Positions 46,501 through 56,705 of a DNA stretch of 64,000 nucleotides are shown in pieces. The position numbers and the translations under genes were made by a program. The notes under the pieces are model-generated. The model was given only the letters and a program-made list of their open reading frames with translations. It made no database searches and was not told where the DNA came from. The DNA is taken from the NCBI RefSeq assembly GCF_000004075.3, contig NC_026660.2:12090001-12154000 (forward strand). Reading direction: 5' to 3'. Each line of letters begins with the position of its first letter. Position 1 is the stretch's first letter. The DNA comes from Cucumis sativus (Eukaryota; Streptophyta; Magnoliopsida; Cucurbitales; Cucurbitaceae).

Positions 46501-49500
46501 CAAAACTACTCAGTATTCAACAAGTCAACAATCAAAATAAAAGTTCATCCCTAAAGAACAAACTCATCATCACTAAATTGATCATCGTCTTCATTCACTC
46601 TTTCGTTAGACTTATAGCTATCAGTATCTTCTTCTTCCAAATCAAAGTCATCCAAATTTACTTGTTTGGGTTGCGTGGTAGACGAGGATGAGCATGAAAC
46701 ATTAGTCTTTGCTCTTGAGGTACTAGCTCTAGAATAGAATGATTGTTCTTTTGCTCCGATAGCTCTTGAGACATCACCCCACGTTAAAGAATCATCGTCA
46801 AAACACTACTAAGGTCTCTTGAGGTACTAGCTCTAGAATAGAATGATGGTTCTTTTGCTCCGGCAACTCTTGAAACACGTGCCTTAGTGGGCTTTTTAAA
46901 ACACTACTAACGTATGTTAATAAACGATCGTGGTGATGGTCAATGACCAATAGCCATGACGCTTGACGATCAACTGTGGTTGGTGACCAACCAATCGTCT
47001 TAATCATTGGCGACTGTTGTCCATCTTCACCATTGATCGACGACCGTCTTCACCAAGGCATTTTACAATCTTTTCCATGGGTTTGACTAACAAACACTAT
47101 TCAAGCCTATGGATTACCTTTTTTTTCCTTAATTCAACCAAGAAAATTTGTCAGCCAACTTCGGATAGCACCCCTGGTGACTATTGTCGGTCGACCATTG
47201 GGTTGCCATTTCCAACAACTCCATTGGCAAACTTCCGACCACCAACATTGGTGACCACCGCCAACCTTGAAAAATGATTAAAAATGAATTTTTGAAAGGA
47301 CCTTTTTTTAATCATTCGTTCCAAATAGGCCTTTGACTTAATCACAATAATGTTTTTTAAAATATATTTTCTCATTCTTCTATTTTTTTTTTCTTTTGGA
47401 GTTTTTTTAATAATAATTATTAGATCATTTTTTTAATTATCTCTTTTCTCTTATTTGTTTAAAATTAATTTATCTTTCATTTTTTGAGATTGTTTTTATT
47501 TTGTTATATTTTTCTAGTGGAAAATTGATGACCTATCTATGGTGATTTCAAGTATAAATCAAATATCACCTAGGAAGCACAAATACCGACACTGACACGA
47601 CGATACACCATTTTAAAAAAAAGTAGGATACGACACGTCAGGGACACATCAGTTTTTTACTTTAAAAAATTAAATATATGTCATGCATACAATCATATAA
47701 ACCTATTACATAACAAGGATTCCAATTAAAAATTTCAAGAAGTCATAAAACAGCAGAGTAGTTTTTTCAACCCAACTAAAGTCGAAAGGAAAAAAATTAC
47801 AAAACTACAAAATAGAATCAAGAATGTGTCTTCATTCTTCTCCAATGATCTCTTGAGAATTCCTGAACTTCAGCCTCACCACCAACATAGATAAAAACAA
47901 TAGCTTCTAATTCTGGTTCGTGAATTGTGGTCTGCTGGTCAGCTTGCATAACTTAATATATTAGAGCTAAAACGTAAAGGGTAAAGGAATAGGAATTCAG
48001 ATAATGGGCTTGGGCTGTTTCTTTTTTTCTTTAATCATACGTTTTGGAAACATGTCCTGGTCGTACTTTTGATGTGTTCGAAAATTATATAAAAAAAAAA
48101 AAGAAAAAGAATTGGACACGCCAGGTGGTGTGTCGGAGATGTCAAGGTGTGTCGGAGATGTCAAGGAGTGTCGGTGTCGGAAACGTGTCCAACATTGATA
48201 CTTTGCCATATTTCTAGTGTTGGTGCTTCTTAGAATATCACTATATTGGTAATATAGTGGAAATTGTAAATGTAACCATAACCATGATGGTAATATAGTG
48301 GAAATTGTAGATGTAACCATAACCACGACAAAATGTAACTCTATTAAAAAATTAATAATAAAATTTAGGATGTACAATTAAAAAAACAGACTAGCTAAAC
48401 CCATGAATTCAAAACCAACATCCAAACACAGGCATCAGAAACCCAAACTTCCAAATCCTGCACCCCAAACACATGCATTTGAACTCATCATTTGATTCCG
48501 AATCTGAATCTGCGCGCCAAACGCCCCCTTGAGTGTCTCACAGTTGCTCGTTTGCAAATCATTAAATTTTCAGTGCTGCCAAAAAGTAGTCTGACCATAA
48601 TTTATTACATGTTTGATATTGTGATATACCTGAATATAATACAAGATAAAGTTTGAGGTACTTGAACCCTCCCCATCTTGAGTAAACTCACAAGCCCTAA
48701 TTCACATATCAAAATATTGCTGTCCATCTCCATTCCTCTTTCTCTCTACGTATGTCCTAACAATAGCAAACCGATCCACTAATTACTAATATACCTTTAA
48801 TATTCCTCAAGGCCATTCATCGTTCCCAACCCCTAAAACGCACCTTGTCCTAATGTGTGGTTAACTAAAAATGGAATTTGCTGGAAAGAAAAGAAATATG
48901 CTGGAAAAAATGCCAAAGATTTGAAAATTGGTCTCTTAATAATGCTGGAACAATGGCCTTCATTCACCTTGTTCAGCCCACTTCAAAAATAATTTTCAAG
49001 CCCAGGTTCCAAATCCCATTAACGTGAACCAAATCCAAACCCAACAAACCCTCAATGTGTTGTATGCTTTTGAAATTAAAAACCAGCCCATTTAAGTCCA
49101 GCCCCTTCCAACCCAACATTAAGCTGTCTTTTTCCCATGACCAGAGCCCCACCTCCTGATGTCTCATGTGGTTAAGGGATCTCTTCCCTTCATCTTCACG
49201 AAATCTATGCTTCCCTCAAGCCCTCATCTCTGCCCAAACTGGCTTACACCGGCGACTATTTCCGTTGTTGTGTGAACTGTCCACCATCGCCCTTTCCACC
49301 AAAATATCTTCTCTACCCTTGAGTCGACACCTTTCCTAATAAATTATCTTCCACCTTCGAACCCTCGATTGCTAGTGATCTCTCTTTTATGAAACAGAGA
49401 CAAGCCTCCTTATTAATAATAAATGAGACTAATGTTCAAAGTACAAAAGTATTATACTAATAGCAAAATAAGAAAAGACAATATCATCCAAACAAACTAA

Positions 49501-52500
49501 ACAAAGATGAGCTTGGGCAATACAAATGTGAAAACGACCAACAAACAATCACAAAGACAAAGGAGAAACGACGACAGAACCAAAGCAATAGAGTATTGAA
49601 ACATTAGTAAATAGCTTAATACAAAGAAGATATAGACACTTTGACGAAAAAGCAGCCACTTCAGACAGAAATTTTGCATTCCACATGCTTCAATTTGAAA
49701 GGTGAAGGGGAACACCAAGCAGAGGCAATCGGATGCTTCAAAACTTTTCAACCCAAATAATTCTTTCCCCAGAGTTCTTTGCCCTCCATCAATAATTGTG
49801 ATAACAAGGACAAAACATCCAAAAAGTTAACTTTTAAGCTAACATCAATCAGAAGACTTGGCTTTCTCTCCCATGTGAAAATAGAACTTCTTAGAAAGAC
49901 AAACGGAGGTTCAAAATCAGGGGAGGACTGCAATCAGCAGTTGAAGTATCAAACAAAGATCAGACAACAATCATCAACTATCGACTTTAAATGATCTGGG
50001 CTTTTGCAAGACTGGGAATGAGAGCGAGTAACTGTGGACATCTTTTCAACTTTCAGTTCCTCCTCACATTTAAATAAAGCACTTAGATCAGAACCTCTAA
50101 AAAAAATTCACCCTAGAGTTGGGCAAAGGGAAAACAGAATGCTTAAGCTGTGGAGGAAGAAGAGATTGTGAAGCTGAGACGGTAGAATGGGTTGGAAGAA
50201 GTGATTGGGTGCTTTCAAAAGTGTTAAATTTTCATACTTCAACAAGGAATAAATCATTCTCATACAAATAGAGTAGGGAGAAATGTTTGCCGGAAAACTT
50301 ATACAGCTTTCAACCTCCATTTTGAACTTGTTTGCCGGAAAACTGAATAAAAAAAATTCACCTCTGGCGGGGAACTGAGAAATGAGAAAACTTTCGGCCT
50401 CAGAATACTGGTGAGGATGGTTTTTGCTGGAGAACTGGTAGCTTAGGAAAGTCGGAAGGGTAGGGGTGGAAGGGGAGGAGAGAGGAGAGAGGAGAGACCA
50501 GAGAATTCTCAACACACGTGTTTAATACATCTAGTGGAGTTCTCAACACATGTTAGTTTGTAACTTCACTACAGGTACCAATTCTCCAGGATGTGAAGGT
50601 CTTCACCATTTTGTAATACTGTGTTAAAATCGATCGCTGGTGATCTCTTTGAAGAACTTTCCCCTTTGTCACCGAGAACATATGCACGAAATTTCCAGCG
50701 GTGTCTTCCACACGACTTCATCCCTATTTATCAATGCATTCTTCAACACCGATGTTTTTCAGTTGGACCTTCCATTATTTTTTTACGAAATTTGCAGCAC
50801 ATTCCCTGAACCTTCTCCTTGATTTGTCTCTGTGATTGTTGTTGACGATAGACTCTATAAGTGACTTGTTGAAGGTCCAATTCCGATCCCTCTGCTACCT
50901 CCACTCATCCCTTTCGTTGGCGCTTCTTCCAAGTTGTCTCCAACCATCAAATCAACACTCAGTGAACTCTTCGCAGAACTTTTGCCCCATTGCCTGGAAT
51001 TCCTTTTCGATGGTATGCACCATTGCCTGGAATTCCTTTTTGATGGTATGCAAACCTCGATAGTTTTTTGGTTGGCTGCTCTTTGCAATGGACAGTCATC
51101 CAGCACACTTGGTTCTTTCTACACCTCTTTTCACGCTTTCTCATTTGCCTCCTGTCTACATCACTTTCCCTAAATCTTTTCTCCCATTTGTTCTTGCTCG
51201 ATTTCTTGTTTTTTCTTCTCAGTCTTCTTTGCAAGAAGATTTAGAGGCTTCTTTCCTTCTTCTTCCTCATTGCTTATAACAGTTTGTTCCTTCTCAATCA
51301 CTGATTCTGAAACTTTTTGCACCGAGTAAGTTCCCACCACATTTTTCTTTGGTTCCACTGAAGCTAATTCCATAATTCCTTTCTCGTTATCAGTTACCAT
51401 TCACTTTGATGAAGCTGATCCTCAATCGCTGCACATCCAGGTCTCCTGGCGACACAACCAAATTCAGCTGTGATCCGACAGGAAGTCAAAATTTCCACTA
51501 AGCTCCTTAAATTGAGAATCCATCCTTGATTTCGTTGCTGCTTGCTTCTCTCCCACTTCAAGCAACTTCTCTTCCTTCCATCTTTTTCATAATGCCAAGA
51601 TTGATCGCTCTGATACCAAATTGCTTAAACTAGGTTATATTGAGATATAAAAGATAATGGTAACACAAGATAAACCAAGTGTTTGAGGTACTTGGACCCT
51701 CCCAATTTTGAAAAAAACTCTTAGCCCTGATTCACACATGAAAATATTGCTTTCCTTCTCCATTCTCTTTTCTCTCTATTTATAACAAACTTCCCTGACA
51801 AACTGCTCCACTAATTACTAATATACCCTTAATATTCCCCATGACCATTCCTCTCCTAGTGATTCTAAAATGGTTAAAACGACTTGTCATTTTCAAAATC
51901 TTTTGCAAAATGCTTTTAATAAGTCAACATCCGTTTTAAATAGTATGAAAATTGCGTTTTCAAAAGTGTAAAATTAACCATTGAGTTGACTTCGAGTGAT
52001 CGAGTGTCGGCCTTCGAGTGATTTTAAATATGACAAAAGTCACTCCCAAACATAGTGCTCTTTTTGTGGCCATTGAAATTTAGTCTTGTCCATAGCTCTA
52101 TTTATGAAGTTTATTTATAATATAGAGTACCTCTTCGAGCAAATAAAATACTTGATGGGGGTTAAATTGTATTTCCATGTTTCTTACCCCTGCTGTAGGC
52201 ATATCTAACTAGCGATTAGCTTGTTTGCAGAATGTTAGGTTTTTGGCGAACTTTATAACTGAGGCTGGGATCATTAACAAGAGGAGCAATGTAAACTTCT
52301 TGAACAAAAGCCAGATTTTGAACAAGTTGAGAGTCATCAACCTTTGTCTTATTTTATCATATCATCAATTTTTTTGCAGACACGTATTAGTGCCAAGGCA
52401 CAGAGGAAAGTTGCACGTGAGATCAAAACTGCACGAGCATTTGGCTTAATGCCCTTCACAACAATGGGAACCAAATCATTCAATTTTGGCAAAAGCATGG

Positions 52501-52583
52501 AGAATCTTGATACGGACTTTGAGTATGAGGTTTTTGACAATGATAATACTGATGCAGATGGAGGTCACCCGCTCAGATCCTAA
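43515..52583 (+). CDS. Mitochondrial small-subunit ribosomal protein bS18 (5 exons, 273 aa)
   Basis: Component of the mitochondrial ribosome small subunit (bacterial S18 family, 16S-type rRNA platform). Exons: 43515-43617, 43849-44207, 44765-44860, 52231-52290, 52380-52583; joined 822 nt in frame with GT-AG borders. Residues 1-35 (MRTFQVALRTLGGGLSRGLK...LSTNAARG) form an amphipathic Arg/Ser presequence. A plant-type acidic extension follows to about 180. The S18 core is at 187-234: NVRFLANFITEAGIINKRSN, then TRISAKAQRKVAREIKTARA, then FGLMPFTT, matching the bacterial core pattern. The tail is acidic. Intron 3 is 7370 bases and consists mainly of transposons, yet donor (AGG|GTGAGC) and acceptor (TTTGCAG) are intact. 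The 5'UTR is CT-rich. AATAAA at 52897-52902 is a likely poly(A) signal. Confidence 0.9.
45301..45673. mobile_element. hAT-like MITE in bS18m intron 3
   Basis: Ends are AGTGTTTTTAAATGCCC and GGGCTTTTTAAAACACT, inverted repeats of the CAGTG/CACTG-type hAT terminus. The interior has subterminal GTGCACTAATGCACAA and GCACGCC-like palindromes, as in the related larger element at 46300-46906. A target duplication is not clear. Non-coding. Confidence 0.5.
46300..46906 (-). mobile_element. hAT-family element with remnant transposase 3' end
   Basis: Ends are CAGTGTTTTTAAAGGCGC and GGCTTTTTAAAACACTA. Flanks GTAACGTC (46292-46299) and CTAACGTA (46907-46914) match at 6 of 8, consistent with a hAT 8-bp target duplication. 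It carries the C-terminal end of a hAT-like transposase on the minus strand and an internal 60-base direct duplication (about 46710-46770 and 46813-46876). Confidence 0.65.
46551..46799 (-). pseudogene. C-terminal fragment of a hAT-like transposase (83 codons)
   Basis: An open minus-strand frame reads DDDSLTWGDVSRAIGAKEQS, continues through a Ser-rich linker (SCSSSSTTQPKQ) and ends with an acidic tail FSDDEFVL and a stop. The LTWxDVxxAxGA block followed by an acidic tail is characteristic of the C terminus of plant hAT transposases. The dimerisation (hATC) and BED domains are absent. Confidence 0.5.
47570..48233. mobile_element. Non-autonomous transposon with perfect 8-bp target duplication
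   Basis: The termini CTAGGAAGCAC and GTGCTTCTTAG are inverted repeats. Both flanks are AATATCAC (47562-47569 and 48234-48241). Inside lie inverted ACCGACACTGACACG / GGTGTCGGAAACGTGTCC blocks and tandem GTGTGTCGGAGATGTCAAG copies. Eight-base duplication points to the hAT superfamily. No transposase is present, so it is probably mobilised in trans or is old. Confidence 0.75.
48247..48328 (+). repeat. 41-bp tandem duplication
   Basis: Two adjacent 41-base copies, each starting TGGTAATATAGTGGAAATTG, differ at two positions. They lie just outside the 8-bp target duplication of the preceding transposon. Confidence 0.8.
48610..51841 (-). mobile_element. Degenerate LTR retrotransposon (antisense) in bS18m intron 3
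   Basis: Two direct LTR-like blocks of about 200-220 bases, 48610-48809 and 51622-51841, share GTTTGAGGTACTTGAACCCT, ATATTGCTGTCC-like and CTAATTACTAATATACC segments. Next to the right block, GCTCTGATACCA (51607-51618) is the reverse complement of the tRNA-iMet primer site. The element therefore runs on the minus strand with its 5' LTR at the right. The 2.8 kb interior shows only charged gag-like minus-strand frames (50959-51234, 51170-51400) and no recognisable pol. That makes it a non-autonomous or heavily deleted element. No clean target duplication was seen. Confidence 0.65.
50988..51053 (-). repeat. 33-bp in-frame tandem duplication within the element's gag-like frame
   Basis: Two 33-base copies at 50988-51020 and 51021-51053 differ at two bases. 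On the minus strand they encode an 11-residue repeat, YHxKGIPGNGA twice. Confidence 0.7.
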
Positions 52584-52902
52584 AGACCATGTTTTTAGAT
52601 GGTTGTGAATGTGAATTATTTCCCTCACCCTTATCTTTCTTCGAAGTTGGTATTCATCTGCTGCGATTGACCCAATCATACGTACTCCAAATTTGTTGTG
52701 GCCAGGAAGGGAGTTATTGCAGAAACTTCATAGTCATAGTCTACTTCTCATCGTGATATTCTAAAATTTTGTTATGTATATTTTATGATTATTATGTGAA
52801 GGTGAGGTAACTCGTCATCCAGAAATTGATCTTCCTCCAGAAATCAACCCTCGGATGCCTGTTTTGGGATTAGTTATTACAATGACATGTTAGCAGAATA
52901 AA

Positions 52903-53749
52903 ACTAGGGCCATCACACTGAGTTATGAAGAAAAACGTTCTGTTCTCTTCAGGGTTGCTTTCTTTTGGAATCATTGACGTATTAACAGAAGATTTTAAAT
53001 CATTTTCTCTCTGCGTTGTTGAAAAGTATTTTTCATAGTTTCTCTCCTAACAGCTACATTGTGCTACGATCATGGTATTAAATTATTGACATGATATTTC
53101 CACCAGAATTTTACGTTTTCATGTGTTTGGTATCTATCTAAGGTGATCGAACTCTACCTGAAAGGTCAATATAAAGAAAAAGGTCATGTTTACTTATTTG
53201 AAAATAGTTAATCTACTACCATTTATTTATTTATATTTATATTTATTTGTAGGAAAGGGTTCGTCAGTGGCTTAGCTCTTCATGCTTCACCTTTTTTTTT
53301 CCGAAATATTCATCGTAGAAATTTTTTAAATTTTGGATAAGACTATTATTTGCATTTGATCTTGCAGATTCATACATTTGAGATCATATTACAACGATTC
53401 ACAAAGAAATATCATGATGTATTAATTCTTTATCTGGTCTTGCCATAAAGTTAGGTTTGAGGAAGCTAATACATTTAAATATTGGTTTCGCCATAAAGAT
53501 TCTGCAGAAGAGAGATTGTGTAAATGGAACAACACAAAATCTAACCTTGATGACTAAAGGTGAAAACTTTTCATACATCAAACATATATTACACCCATAA
53601 TTTACAAATTTTGTGTAGTTCTTTTTTTTCTTTTAATTTTTCTGATCCATAATCATTCATGGTTCAACAAAACCATTCATTCTAAAATTCAATCCTAAAA
53701 ACACCAAAGACAACTAAACTTTCACACAAAAACCCAGATTACGGATAAG
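52903..53749. other. Spacer between convergent bS18m and PDX1 genes
   Basis: AT-rich, with no coding sequence recognised. The right edge contains TTTATT (53750-53755), an AATAAA for the minus-strand PDX1 gene. Confidence 0.4.
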
Positions 53750-53903
53750 TTTATTGGTATCGCCTCAAAAAACGAAACATCAAAACAAAGTTAAAACTCA
53801 AATGAATCATACAAAAGGAGATTTCAAGAACATCACCTCTACCCGTGATCCGATCATTGAAGCCTTTGATCTGATTCACAAACCAAAAATGCAGAAACCC
53901 AAA

Positions 53904-54842
53904 TTACTCCGACCGATTTGCATACCTCTCCACATTCACATTCTGATCGCTGAGGTTAATCCCCGCCATGGGCTCTCCCAATCCAAAGCTCACCTCTGCA
54001 AGAACATCAGGATCACTGTAATGTGTTGCGGCTTGTACAATAGCCCTAGCTCGTCTTGCTGGATCGCTGCTCTTGAACACGCCGGAGCCGACGAACACTC
54101 CGTCGCATCCCAATTGCATCATCATCGCCGCATCAGCCGGAGTTGCAATTCCTCCAGCTGCGAAATGCACCACCGGTAGCCTGCCAAGCTGCTTGGTTTG
54201 CATAACCAAATCATACGGTGCTCCGATTTGCTTCGCGTAACAGAAAACTTCATCATCGTCCATATTCCTCAGCATTCTAATATCTCCCATCACAGACCTC
54301 ACATGACGAACGGCCTCAACAATATCTCCAGTTCCGGCTTCGCCTTTAGTACGAATCATCGCAGCGCCTTCACGAATTCGACGTAATGCTTCCCCTAAAT
54401 TCCGGCATCCGCATACGAAAGGGATCCTGAAATTGTGCTTGTTGATGTGATTCTTATCATCGGCTGGAGTCAGAACCTCGCTCTCGTCGATGTAATCGAT
54501 GTCGATTGCCTCTAGAATTTGTGCCTCGACAAAATGACCAATTCGAACATTAGCCATGACAGGGATGGTCACAGCTTGCTTGATTTCTTTAATTAATTGG
54601 GGATCGCTCATGCGAGCGACTCCACCTTGTGCCCTAATGTCCGCGGGAACTCTCTGTAGGGCCATGACGGCGCAGGCGCCGGCCTCTTCGGCGATTCGAG
54701 CCTGCTGGGCATTAACGACATCCATAATGACACCGCCACGAAGCATTTGGGCTAAACCGGCCTTGACGGAGAAGGGAGATTTCTTGGTAGCTTCACATAT
54801 GACGCCATTGCCGTAGACGGTGACTACGCCGGTGTCGGCCAT
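53904..54842 (-). CDS. PDX1: PDX1-type pyridoxal 5'-phosphate synthase subunit (312 aa), with altered active-site lysine
   Basis: Synthase subunit of the DXP-independent vitamin B6 pathway. With PDX2 glutaminase it makes PLP from ribose 5-phosphate, glyceraldehyde 3-phosphate and ammonia in the cytosol. The (beta/alpha)8 protein is full length and intronless, as in Arabidopsis PDX1 genes. Conserved parts include [20 protein letters not shown] with D41, RGxAxM-like [29 protein letters not shown] with K166, [20 protein letters not shown], and [14 protein letters not shown]. The key oddity is residue 98. The usual [14 protein letters not shown] reads [14 protein letters not shown], so the lysine that forms the imine with ribose 5-phosphate is Asn (and the next Ala is Val). 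The PLP-site lysine K166 is intact. It could be a pseudoenzyme partner like PDX1.2, although the rest is PDX1.3-like. GA-rich leader at 54845-54880; TGACGT motif near 54927. Confidence 0.95.
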   Translation of the reverse strand: MADTGVVTVYGNGVICEATKKSPFSVKAGLAQMLRGGVIMDVVNAQQARIAEEAGACAVMALQRVPADIRAQGGVARMSDPQLIKEIKQAVTIPVMANVRIGHFVEAQILEAIDIDYIDESEVLTPADDKNHINKHNFRIPFVCGCRNLGEALRRIREGAAMIRTKGEAGTGDIVEAVRHVRSVMGDIRMLRNMDDDEVFCYAKQIGAPYDLVMQTKQLGRLPVVHFAAGGIATPADAAMMMQLGCDGVFVGSGVFKSSDPARRARAIVQAATHYSDPDVLAEVSFGLGEPMAGINLSDQNVNVERYANRSE

Positions 54843-54899
54843 TAGAGGGAAGTAGAAGAAAGAGAAAGAGAAAGAGAGGTCAAATTGAATATTGGTTTA

Positions 54900-55680
54900 G
54901 AGAAAGGGATATGTGTCAATGGGCGGTGACGTACGTAGAAGAAGCTTACGGTTCATTTAAGTAAGAGAGAAATGTGATTTTAAATTATATATATATATCT
55001 ATTTCATTTTTATGGTTAATTTTCTTTCTATTTTCTCGGATAATTTTATGGTAATTTTAAGTAAATCTCTTTTGTCCCAACAAATATATGTACCTATGTA
55101 TATTTCAATTAAAATATTAAATGTCATAAGTAAATCAATCTAAATTTATTATCATTATAACTCCAAAATCTGCGGCTGTAATTCTATTATTTTCAATCGT
55201 TTGTTGTATTTTTTTAACAAAAAAAGTTCAATTATTTTGTAAAAATAGAAGAGTAAAAAAGAAGGTCAAAAGTATTATAATTAATAAAATAGAGAAATTT
55301 GATTTTATTTAAAGCTGTAATATTCTTCTGAACTAGAAGGATCCATTTAAAACATCTCTTTCCAAGGAATGCTTGATTAATCTTGTGGACTTCTCAAAAT
55401 ATTAAAAGAGAAAAATAAACTACATTAATGTGTCTCTACCCCTAATTTCCATTCTCTTGTATTTGTATCTGTGTTTAGAGCAACTTAAGATCTCCTGCTT
55501 ACAAATTTTCAACCATCATTCTTTTTAAATCTTTACATTTAATTTTCCAAAAAAAAAAAAAAGAACTCAAACTATATTTTCAAGTTGTAATATCATCATT
55601 TGATTCTTTTTTTTTGTGTGTGAACTTGATACGTACTAAAATTCAAGTTTAATCATTGTATAGAAGTTTCAGTTTTGTTG
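54900..55680. other. PDX1 upstream region and AT-rich spacer
   Basis: 54900-54960 holds GGGCGGTGACGTACGTAG, with a TGACG/ACGT core. An (AT)n run at about 54987-55000 could act as a TATA region on the minus strand. The rest is AT-rich, with nothing recognised. Confidence 0.35.
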
Positions 55681-55684
55681 CCTA

Positions 55685-56090
55685 TAGGTAGTAATGATAC
55701 TTGTTCTTAAAATTGTTGAAGGTAAAGATGTTACTTGGTTCTTGACATTAATTAAGGATCAATCTACGCAATGTCCTTTAGTTGCTCATTTTATATATAA
55801 AGTTTTGGATATTTAATTGATTCTTCAACTTTTTGTTCCATAGTTGAGACTGATTTTGGGAGGTGAATTAACAATTTTTAAAGATGTTGATATTACCACT
55901 ATTAAGAATGAATTGGCTTTTAAGGAGGAGTTGTTTTGTCTGTAGTAAAGAAATTTTGTTGAAGTTATTCCGCTGTCAAGACTAATTTTGAGTTTAAGAC
56001 TTTAAGATCTAATTCAAGATCTATTGAGTTGAGATGTAATGAAGATGATTGTCTTTGGTTTGTTAGAGCATCACGTTATATGTATTAGTT
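55685..56090 (+). pseudogene. MULE (Mutator-like) transposase N-terminal fragment
   Basis: Across frames: ILVLKIVEGKDVTWFLTLIK (about 55698), DVDITTIKNELAFKEELF (about 55885-55938), and the most diagnostic piece KTNFEFKTLRSNSRSIELRC then NEDDCLWFVRAS (about 55978-56073). The pattern FxFKTxxSN-xx-R/ExxxxC-xxxxCxWxxRAS is the MuDR-type DNA-binding region preceding plant MULE transposase domains. Stops and a frameshift around 55940-55975 break it, and the DDE domain is absent. Confidence 0.5.
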
Positions 56091-56199
56091 TTGTATATTA
56101 ATGTTCTAATATGTACTTATATTATATGTATTAGTTGGTTGATATATTTACTACATGATTTTCATTTTCTCAAATATTAATGCAAACCGTTTTAGTATT

Positions 56200-56705
56200 A
56201 TTAAGTATATGAATGATATAACTTAGTGTATTAAACATATAATATGTACCAATGTTTACTAGTGAAGTATATTAAGTGTATCAACAGAGAACCTCAAATG
56301 TATCAAGTGTATTTGAATCAATTGAGTGTATCGGTAAATATAAAAAATGTACCAATACATCAAAGGTATCAAACATATAAACTGTATCAAGTGCATTGGA
56401 TTTTTTGTGTGTATCGGTGAAGTATAAAATGTTTATCAATAGTGTATTTGGTGTATCAAACTTATAGAGAGTGTATTAAACTCATCAAGTGTATGAGCAA
56501 ATCATAACAAATGTATTATGTTTAGTGCATCAATGTATTTAATTGATTGAGTGTATTTGCAAAGTTTAACAAATGTATCAACAACATATCAAGTGTATCA
56601 AATCAATTATGTATATCAAATGTTATTTAATTCATCGAATGTCTCAGCAAGAATAACAAGTGTATCAAAAACACATAAAGTGTATCAACAACATATCAAA
56701 TAATG
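56200..56705 (+). repeat. Degenerate AAGTGTATCA repeat field
   Basis: AAGTGTATCA and variants (AAATGTATCA, GAGTGTATCG, AAGTGTATTT, AACATATCAA) recur more than a dozen times in about 500 bases at irregular 15-45 base spacing on the + strand, with no open reading frame. It starts about 100 bases after the MULE fragment. Confidence 0.6.

Larger units (their letters stand above)
46015..47060. repeat. GACCGTTGAT-type degenerate repeat field, split by a hAT insertion
   Basis: Between 46025 and 46290, and again from about 46915 to 47060, the motifs GACCGTTG, GACGATC, TTGATCGTTGGCGATC and their complements recur every 10-25 bases in both orientations. The two halves are separated by the hAT element at 46300-46906. 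No coding frame spans it. Confidence 0.5.
45833..48528. mobile_element. Composite element with PIF/Harbinger-like ends in bS18m intron 3
   Basis: The left end is GAGGGTGTTTGGCCTATGGG after TTA. The right end reads CCAAACGCCCCC followed by TTG. The ends are inverted, with further related inverted blocks inside (AATCCATGTTTGGG against CCCCAAACACATGCATT). Such G(N)GTGTTTGG ends and 3-bp TTA targets are typical of PIF/Harbinger-derived elements. The interior holds GACCGTTGAT-rich sequence and at least two later hAT insertions. Boundaries are tentative. Confidence 0.4.

Noticed and set aside
53754..54816. Plus-strand frames opposite PDX1
   Set aside because: Antisense shadows of a strongly conserved gene.
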